Below, one piece after another: positions 56,201 through 64,000 of a stretch of DNA of 64,000 nt. The notes under the pieces are model-generated. The model had not been told where the DNA came from. It ran no database searches and saw only the letters and a program-made list of their open reading frames with translations. Source of the DNA: Macrostomum hystrix (Eukaryota > Platyhelminthes > Macrostomidae); the NCBI GenBank assembly GCA_950097015.1, contig CATNEN010000031.1, forward strand, positions 496,001 to 560,000. The letters are read 5' to 3'. Position numbers and translations under genes: made by a program. Within the stretch, counting starts at the first letter, position 1, and every line of letters begins with the position of its first letter.

Positions 56201-56559
56201 GGGCAGCCGTGTCGACGGTCATCTGGCTTCAGGTCCCGAATCCACTGGGCGGCCACGGTGGCGGTCCTGGGCGTGGCCAGGACCATGCGATCCGACCACT
56301 GCACGAGCTCGCGGCCGCCAAAGTGCAGCAGGTTGAAGCTGGTGTCAGCGTCACCTCGATAGGCAAGGCGGAGCAGTGCTTCTATGAGGTCTGCCTTAGC
56401 CGCTGGTAGGGCCGATGCAGCGGATATCGACACCTCGAGGACGAAGATCACACGACGATCGGCGACGTCGCCGAACATTGTAAGCCGACTGGCACGGCTG
56501 GCGCGAAGCACTTGCGGTGGAGGCTGCGGCCCCACTTCTGTTGTCTCTTCCACATTCAT
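53290..56559 (-). CDS. VWA-domain plus DUF4537 protein
   Basis: Four minus-strand exons keep phase: 56559-55663, 55343-54918, 54821-54094 and 53494-53290, giving 751 residues. An N-terminal von Willebrand A-like domain (about 35-200) starts with RRVIFVLEVSIS and has HFGG and LDAL blocks; the metal-binding DxSxS is degenerate (EVSIS). A DUF4537-like module follows, split by intron 1: LARRFNAGRAFYYGRVVSE, then RVLLVEF, PGDFVLAP and AAWIPRELY, as in C11orf16 and VWA3B-type proteins. The C-terminal third is Ala/Arg/Glu-rich, probably helical, ending with polyglutamine (about 710-725). The start ATG lies 5 bases after TTTTCATACTCAG, an acceptor. Function is unknown. A family link to VWA3B or C11orf16 is likely; orthology is open. 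Confidence 0.75.
53630..54025. repeat. 29-bp minisatellite, VWA-gene intron 3
   Basis: The unit is CTCCAGATTCCTCAGTGGGC plus CTCAGTCCC, about 13 copies with a GAGTCTTCAGTAGG variant. It fills most of the intron. Confidence 0.9.
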
Positions 56560-58213
56560 CTGTGCTGAGTATGAAAAGAAAAAGATATTTATCGAAACAT
56601 GCATAAACTGGATGAGAGCCCATTCAGAGAATATACACTAGTTTATTCATCAGCAACTTCAACATGCCAGCCATTAGATATTGTGTCTTTTTGTATAGTA
56701 CTTTTATGTAGCTATCTTCATACGATGTGACCTCAATTGTAAATAAAATCTCAATGCAGCAGTCATTTTCAAAATTGAGAAAATTTTATGCTCAAGAATA
56801 TGACTTCTTATGACATCTAGCTATAATTAAGTATTTCCAAGCATGCATTTCAGTCATTAAATTTAATGTCCAATACATTGAAGATATATATGACTGAAAA
56901 TAAAAACAATTAAGTGTTTTGTTTTCGCAACGTATCTGTTTAACGTAAAGCTTGTTCATTTGACTTGAAGCAAACTTATAATTATTATAATCGAATTTTA
57001 CTTATAAGTATATATAATATGTAATGTAATGCATAGCTAATTGTTGAGTATCGGAATACTCATGTCAAAGCAGATTGTCTTACATTGACAATGACACATT
57101 CAACCACATTTAAAATAAAGCATCAAAAAGGTGATTGATGATGTTTCCTTCCCTTTCGATCGCTTAGTTGATAGATGGATGTCGTTTGCTAAAGATATGT
57201 TATTTATAAGGTTTGAAAGCAGTTAATTCCCTCAACCTGTCCCTGCTATACACTTGTGGTTGCGTTAAAATAAACATGTCAAATAATATAATAATATTAA
57301 TCTGTCATTTTTATGGGGATGCAAGCGCTCAATACTTTTCTGACGTTCACTCCTTTGGCACTCAGATTTCATCACTTCTTTGCGCAGCCGCATCAATTAC
57401 CTATGCGATAATGGTTTGGATTAAAATGTTTTAAAATGTAATCTCTATACACAACGAAAAGCAACAGCATGTCGAAGAAGTTAGTAGCCTTGAATAACAA
57501 TTTTCATTACACAGTAAAACAGGTAAAGAAAGCGAAATGGTCCTATACACTTTAAATATAGGGGACAGTAACCAATGTATATAGCTTTTGTTTAAATTTT
57601 ACAGTGTTTTAAGTTCGTTACGTGGGTATGTACATGTCACGTGTTTGAAAATGCATATACATATACCCATTCGGGAACGCATGAGTTATGAATGCGGAAT
57701 ATGTTTGACAATTTCAATTTCAGCTCGAAGTAGCATTTTGGAACATTTTATCTACCGGATTTGTTCGTTCGATCGAAATATAGTAAACTGAGTTTTCCAC
57801 CTTATTTATTGTTCTTTTTAGCCATGTGATATGAGTAGGAAGCAAATCGCGTTCTAGAGTTTTCCTTCATAAAGTTACACTGCGCATTTTATTTTGATTT
57901 CAGACATTCAAAACTGTAATTTAAAGTCCTTTAAAACCGGTTACTTCAAATAGCAGCGCTTCTTGCCTTAGCCGACATTCGGGCTGTGACAAATTTAGAT
58001 TCCTAAAATCAATCTCTCATATGCAGTCGTAGCATTCTATGGTAGATATCATGAAAGCTAACTTCACTCATGTTAGTAACCGAATTTTGGCAATGTATAG
58101 TTATACAGATAGTATTAGTCCACAAGGAGCACACTAGTTACAAAAGGTCATCGGATTTAAACCATCTAATGCCTTTTGTGGCGTCATTAGCCACGTGAGT
58201 TCCTCATGTATAG
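56560..58213. other. A/T-rich intergenic DNA between divergent genes
   Basis: The VWA gene and the unrecognised gene at 58214 point away from each other, so promoters of both should be here. I see no gene; the short open frames have no support. Confidence 0.5.
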
Positions 58214-61200
58214 ATGGGAATCTTGAGCACAATTCGTGGTAAACTGCGAGGTGGCAAACGGCCAAACTCCAGACGCTTAAAAGACAGCTCTCTAAGCCAC
58301 TTTTGCGGACTTCGAACTTCGCTCAACTCGACCGAAAACACATCCAGTCCAAGGAAGAATATCGAAATGACACAAAACTCGTCCATCAGCAGCGGCGGCG
58401 ATTGTGCAGCTATCGTAGTCGCTGGAGAGACTAGAAACACGGAAGCAACCACAAGCAATAATTCAACTGTCACTAGAGCTGTGGCCTTGACAATTTCGGG
58501 GGAGGATGCGGACGCACAAGGCCGCAAGCACACGCGGCGCTGCTTTGAGGCTATCTATTATATGCTGTTCAGTCGCTGCTCAGCCGATTGCTTTCTGCGG
58601 CAGGCTGTGACTGGCGCGCTTATTGACCTGCTGCTGTTGAGTCAGAAGATCTTAGAGCCTAACGCGACCAAGTTGGGGTGTTCAAGTGTAGTAGACTTGT
58701 TTGCTGTGGAAGCCTGCGGTTTGTCTTTCGGAGCGGTGAGGCAAAATGTTTTTATGTCAAATCTTGCTTAACAAATCTTAGGCGCATCTAATTTGGCATG
58801 ATTCCGTGAAAAAATAGCACTATGCCGGCGACACCGTAGAATTGCTTCATTGTCTGAAATGAAAGTATCATGGCTTTCTCCTAGTACTTTTGATATACTT
58901 TACCTCACTTTCTTAAAACAGGCGGAGACTAAAACCTCTCTATCAGAGTCGGATTTGACAATCTACAGTGGATTAATTAATACCAGTGAAAATTTCTGCA
59001 GCAACGTGAACAACGTCAACATCAACAAAACACCAAAGGAACTGATTTCAGCAACAGCTACGACGTCAAATCTTGCTGCCACCACAACAGCCAAGGACTT
59101 AGATCGAGGCCTGGTCGGAAGAAGGGCTACGTTAGAATCGAGCCCAGACCAACTCGAATCTGACAGAAGTCGCATACTTCGAAACCAGATCGTCCACCGC
59201 GGTAGTCGCTTGCAGCCTAGAGTTCGAGCGATTCAGTCGGGGACAACACGGACCGTTATAAGAACTGCGACAGCGACAGCGACTACAACAGCTTCGTCAT
59301 CTTCAATCGCATCGGAAACCACTTCGGCCTCAGGGTTTAAGTCGCGCTCATCATCCTCTGCGCGAAGCAGTTGTGGTTCATTCTGCACACATTTCAGTCG
59401 GAAGAGCTGCTCCACCGAGCAAAAAAGCCAGTCGAACCGTCGACGGGATGGTTTGCTAAGAGACGTCGGTGAAGAAAAAGCTGCATCGGATTCTGAAAAT
59501 CGTCGACGTCAACGCGAGAAAAAGTCGCGACAGTCATTGAATCAGAGGCAACTTCAGGAGCGACAGAAGGAGAGACACAGAAAGACGAGCCGCGAGTCAC
59601 CGTTGTCGGTTGACTCTGACTTAAGTTACGGAACTTTGGACGAAGAAGCTGAAAGTACTAAAAACAATTTCGACAGAGATCAGATAGCGAAGCATGGTAG
59701 TCATGGACGACGTAAGTCCTTGGTGCCCCGAGACTCAAGCGTTGAACATCGGCGAGATTCTCATCGCGACTTGCGCCCTGATGCTGTTCGCAAGCCTCGG
59801 CGTCGTCGGCAGAATTCCCAGGATGATGACTGGTCAGAAACTGGAAGCCAGCTCCGCCATGAGACCGAAGCAAAGCGTTTGCAAATCTTCAAGAATATGC
59901 GACAGCCACCCGATCAGTACCAGTACCAAAGTCAGTCCCAAACGGATACTATGTCACAACAGCAAGGAGTTCCGCTGCCAAGAGCTTGGCGTGCATTTTC
60001 TGATAGCAACTCAAATGAAGTAACGGAAGAGGAGTGCCACCTGTGCGAGCTGGTTGACATGCGAGGTGCAGCTTGGCGCTTGAGCAGTGCTACAGTCATT
60101 GATCCGCATAAAACTAGCAGCTTCCAGCGCATCCTATCGCCTAGAAAGCAACGGCGCCGTCGGCATTGTCGGCAGCGCTCACGTGAGAACCCAGAGCAGC
60201 AAGTGGTTGAGCAGCCACCGATGCACATTCCGATTCAGCCCACTGCGCCGCGATGCTGTCGCGTTATCGACATCAAGATAGACCGCTATCGCAAGAAGGA
60301 CGCTTGTCCATGCTGTAGTAAAGCTGACCCATGTTACAAGTCAGATCCATGTAGCCAGTGCAGTTGCCAGGCGCCTCGACCTCCGGCTGAACAGTTAGTA
60401 TCCAAGGCCCATTGTATCGGAGGCGGTGAAGTACGAGGTACCGGAATCTGCGGAGTAGCAGCAACTTTAGAATTCGACTGCTGCAGTTGCTGCTGCGTTA
60501 GCGGCGGTGGTGGCGACGCCAGCAGTTCGTCTTTTTCTACTCGCCAGAGTCGGGACAGTCGGCGCCGCAGCCGAAATCGCAGTCGCAGCAGTCGACAGCG
60601 GCATCGGAATGACAGCTCAACGGCCTGGCGGCGTAGAGGTTTACATTTTGCGCTTATTTTTATCGAGAAAGTCGCTACGAGCGAGCGAACTCGTATAATA
60701 TCATGGAAGAACTCTTTGAATTCGCACATGTGTAGCCATCACTAATTAAAAATACCATTTTAGATGGCCAGAGCCACTCCACCTGTGATTCAAGGCACAT
60801 AGTCTCTAAGCGTGGGTCTAAAAGCGTGTCCCGAAGCTTCAGTAAAAAAAGATGCCGTCACGACTCCTCGCAACGCTGCTGCTGCTGCTGCTGCAGACGC
60901 TGTTTGGAGAACGCTGATGCCGACTGCCAGCTCTCCGGGTGGAAATCAGCTGATGGGGGTCGCAGCATTCGCGGAAAACGCGGTGACGGTGGCGCAGCCT
61001 CTCGTAGCAGCATGGAGGATGAAACGACGCCACAGTCAAAAGCATCTGTTTCGCAAACAGCTTGTCCACAATCACTGGTTTCTCAGACGGCGAATCAGCA
61101 GTCTATGGGTTCGCCATGTCTCGGACCACCAATTTATGGCCCCGAAACAATTTCTCAACGAAGTATTGGTCCACAAAGTTTTAGTCCGCAATCTCTTGAT

Positions 61201-63514
61201 CAGCAGTTGATGAGCTCTGAAGCCCAGGCGATACCGCCATTGAAGCCAAAGCAAACTGAACAGCCGGCATCCTACCGGTAAGTTATGATGATGTTGGGTT
61301 GCACTCGGGTCTCGGAATCAATATGGACAAATTCGCCTCATATTAATTTCGCCGCATTTTTAGATTTAATCATTTTCTACTGATTCCCATAATATTTTTG
61401 TTATATGTATCCTTCTTAAAGCGATAAGTGCTTTTATTTTACTTTTGTAAGGTATCTAGCGTAACCATAAATCTGTCTGCAGCGCGGCGAAGTTAGATTA
61501 CAGAGCACAGAAGCTTAATTAAGTAACAGTCTCACAGGCGTATCATGCCCTCACACAGGCAATGTCGAGCCTCTGTATGCTATCAGTCTCAGCTAGCAGA
61601 AGAGACTCAGGAGTTCCACACCCGGGATCAGAGCCAGACAGCTGCAAACGTCGCTTCGTTTACTAGGACCAGCAGCTGTAGGGAGCTATGCTGGCCCAAC
61701 CAGGTGTCGATAGGGTGTGCAGTATCCCGAACTGCAGAGACCAACTGCGGCGGACCTCCCGCGAACTCGGCGTCAGAGGCATCCCTGGCACCAAAATCTG
61801 AACATTTTATAGCCGGCGTGTCCGATCCGGATCGACCAACGGTGGTAAGCCAGCCCGACGACCCCGCACTAATTGGCTACGCGCAAAAAAACTCGGCGCC
61901 ATCACAGCGTGTGGCCGAGCAGAAGTGTGGGCCGCTGATGTGGCAGCGGGCGGATCCAATGAGAGACGACATGACACTTCGGAGCCAGCGCGCCTTGAAT
62001 CCCTGCGGTGAGCCAGAAAGCTAAAGATCCAGGTCCAGTTCAGATGCAGGTCCTTCAGTAGACTGTCACACCTTCTCATGGCTCTTGATTAGACTGCCAC
62101 TTTCTCATGTTTCTTGGGGTTGACTGCCAATCTCTAATGGTCCTTGAGTTGACTGCCAATCTCTAATGGTCCTTGAGTTGACTGCCAATCTCTAATGGCC
62201 CTTGAGTTGACTGCCAATTTCTAATGGCTCGTGAGTTGACTGCCAATCTCTAATGGCCATTGAGTTGACTGCCAATCTCTAATGGCCCTTGAGTTGACTG
62301 CCAATTTCTAATGGCTCTTGAGTTGACTGCCAATTTCTAATGGCCCTTGAGTTGACTGCCAATCTCTAATGGCCCTTGAGTTGACTGCCAATCTCTAATG
62401 GCCCTTGAGTTGACTGCCAATTTCTAATGGCCCTTGAGTTGACTGCCAATCTCTAATGGTCCTCGAGTTGACTACCAATCTCTAATGGCCCTTGAGTTGA
62501 CTGCCAATTTCTAATGGTTCTTGAGTTGACTTCCAATCTCTAATGGTCCTTGAGTTGACTGTCAATCTCTAATGGTCTTTGAGTTGACTGCCGATTTCTA
62601 ATGGTCCTTGAGTTGATTGCATTTTCTCATGGTCCTTCAGTAGACAGCTTTTTTCTCATTGTCCTTCTATAGACTACCACTCTCTCATGGTTCTTGAGTA
62701 GACTACCGCTCTCTCATGGTTCTTGAGTAGACTACCACTCTCTCATGGTTCTTGAGTAGACTACCACTCTCTCATGGTTCTTGAGTAGACTACCACTCTC
62801 TCATGGTTCTTGAGTAGACTACCACTCTCTCATGGTTCTTGAGTAGACTACCACTCTCTCATGGTTCTTGAGTAGACTACCGCTCTCTCATGGTTCTTGA
62901 GTAGACTACCACTCTCTCATGGTTCTTGAGTAGACTACCACTCTCTCATGGTTCTTGAGTAGACTACCACTCTCTCATGGTTCTTGAGTAGACTACCACT
63001 CTCTCATGGTTCTTGAGTAGACTACCACTCTCTCATGGTTCTTGAGTAGACTACCACTCTCTCATGGTTCTTGAGTAGACTACCACTCTCTCATGGTTCT
63101 TGAGTAGACTACCGCTCTCTCATGGTTCTTTAAAATACTTACGAAGGCCGATCAAATTTTCCTATTCGCACAGCTGTGCCGCCTAGCACAGTGATGCTAG
63201 ATGAGGCTGAGTTCCTCCAACCCGCTAGTCCATCCGTAGCGCGCACCGGTGAGCACAGCCCACTGACTGATGAGTCTAGCTGCTCGGCGATCTCCCTGCC
63301 ACTCTGCCAGCACCATCGTGGCCGCCTTACCGACTGCTCAGCAGAGTTTGAGTGTCCAGTGTGCCGCTCTCTAGCATTATTCGAACAGCTCATCCGCTGC
63401 GAACTGCAGCTGCTTGAGACTGAACAGACGGGCGACTGCAGTATCGGCAATTTCGAGCACTGTCTTCGACTTACCCGATGCCTGATAAGGTACACATGCG
63501 CGCGGGATCAATGA
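58214..63514 (+). CDS. Unrecognised large Arg/Ser- and Cys-rich protein
   Basis: Five exons join in phase: 58214-58735, 58922-60638, 60764-61277, 61538-62007 and 63174-63514, about 1187 residues. I do not recognise it. MGILSTIR at the start could be myristoylated. Exon 1 ends in a Cys-containing helical stretch (CFEAIYYMLFSRCSADCF). Exon 2 is Arg/Ser-rich and charged, with HLCELVDMRGAAWRL and Cys-dense patches (CPCCSKADPC, CSQCSC, DCCSCCCV). Exon 3 starts with another Arg/Ser and Cys run (RCCCCCCRRC), and exon 5 has CPVCRS. Such Cys clusters could bind zinc or be palmitoylated. Codon use looks less G/C-biased than in DHX38. The last exon may instead splice at 63490. The phase agreement at four junctions supports a real gene; function is open. 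Confidence 0.6.
62090..62635. repeat. 29-bp minisatellite, subarray 1, last intron of unrecognised gene
   Basis: The unit is TGGCCCTTGAGTTGACTGCC plus AATCTCTAA, about 18 variable copies. Confidence 0.9.
62636..63130. repeat. 29-bp minisatellite, subarray 2
   Basis: The unit is TGGTTCTTGAGTAGACTACC plus ACTCTCTCA, about 17 copies, much more uniform than subarray 1. Position by position it is a diverged form of the same 29-bp unit. Confidence 0.93.
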
Positions 63515-64000
63515 GCAAGCTGCATTAGTGGAAACCTTCTAATGCATATCGATCCTGATCTGCCTGTGCTGAACTGCCTGTAATGCTGTCGGCCTACCAC
63601 TGCGGTGAGCCATCCCCGTAAGCTGTGAGCTCTATCCACTTTCATGGTTGCCACAGTGCATCGGATCTGATAAATAGTTTTTCCTGCTTTCGCTTTAGAA
63701 AATATGCGTGGGGTCTCTGGCCTCATTTAGGTTTGAGAAACTGTCGGCACCAGCCGTGACTTTGTCCATCTTCATGCGCAGCCATTGACATCATTTCGTA
63801 AAATTTATTTCCGCCCCGTTTTCTACCTCTCCGCTCGCTTGAGGCTCGACAGTTGCTCCCACCTCTACTGCTTTATTTTCGCTACATTGCCTCCTGAATA
63901 TAATTTTTTGTGTAGATTTCCGCATCTTACAGGGAAATTCTACTTATGTTTTATTCGTACTCCGAAGCTGACACAATATCCATTGATTCCATTTTGTATT
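63515..64000. other. 3' flank, no gene seen
   Basis: A pyrimidine tract ending TTCGCTTTAG near 63699 could be an acceptor for one more exon of the preceding gene, adding about 20 codons. Otherwise nothing is recognised. Confidence 0.4.

Noticed and set aside
61483..61522. Alternative fourth exon of the unrecognised gene ending at a nearby stop
   Set aside because: The acceptor is good, but the exon at 61538-62007 keeps phase at both ends and links to the next exon, so it is preferred.

Overview
This is a nuclear window from an animal. Genes are split by GT-AG introns (one GC-AG). Several products are animal cilium or signalling proteins (TMEM231, ANKS3, IQCC, MEK5, a nicotinic-type receptor), and the mobile DNA is eukaryotic: LTR element, LINEs, tRNA-derived SINEs and a TTAA-flanked MITE. 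Many start codons follow closely on an acceptor-like pyrimidine tract plus AG, as expected if spliced-leader trans-splicing occurs. Together with the repeat load this makes a flatworm or other spiralian my guess, but the sequence does not prove a phylum.

Layout. 1-7.9 kb is an LTR retroelement with an odd order: gag, then an envelope-like glycoprotein, then aspartic protease, all in one frame. Nearly all of reverse transcriptase, RNase H and integrase is missing in frame. A second ORF, a polypurine tract and a putative 3' LTR follow. 8.0-10.3 kb is a 5'-truncated LINE (RT plus RNase H). 13.0-15.6 kb is TMEM231. A small cysteine-knot-like secreted peptide lies at 16.4-16.6 kb on the minus strand, and a decayed LINE at 17.2-19.3 kb. 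21.5-25.8 kb is a BTBD1/2 gene. 26.9-28.4 kb is a 35-bp satellite of exactly 42 units.

From 28.5 to 52.6 kb six genes lie head to tail on the plus strand: MAP2K5 (MEK5), an ANKS3-like ankyrin/SAM gene, IQCC, EXOSC6 (exosome ring subunit MTR3), DHX38 (Prp16 splicing helicase) and a Cys-loop receptor subunit. A VWA plus DUF4537 gene follows on the minus strand (56.6-53.3 kb), convergent with the receptor gene. At 58.2-63.5 kb is a large gene I do not recognise, rich in Arg/Ser and Cys.

The strongest theme is the minisatellites. Most long introns and several intergenic gaps carry their own private tandem array (20-42 bp units), and no two distant arrays share a unit. In DHX38 intron 2 and BTBD intron 2 each unit looks like a 3' splice site; in DHX38 intron 6 and the EXOSC6 intron each unit carries a 5' splice-site-like word. 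Other notable items are the gag-env-protease ORF, the ORF with its own TATA box inside a receptor intron, an inverted MITE pair, and the unrecognised gene.

Exon models were built by hand from splice motifs, reading-phase agreement and remembered protein families. No alignment or transcript was available.
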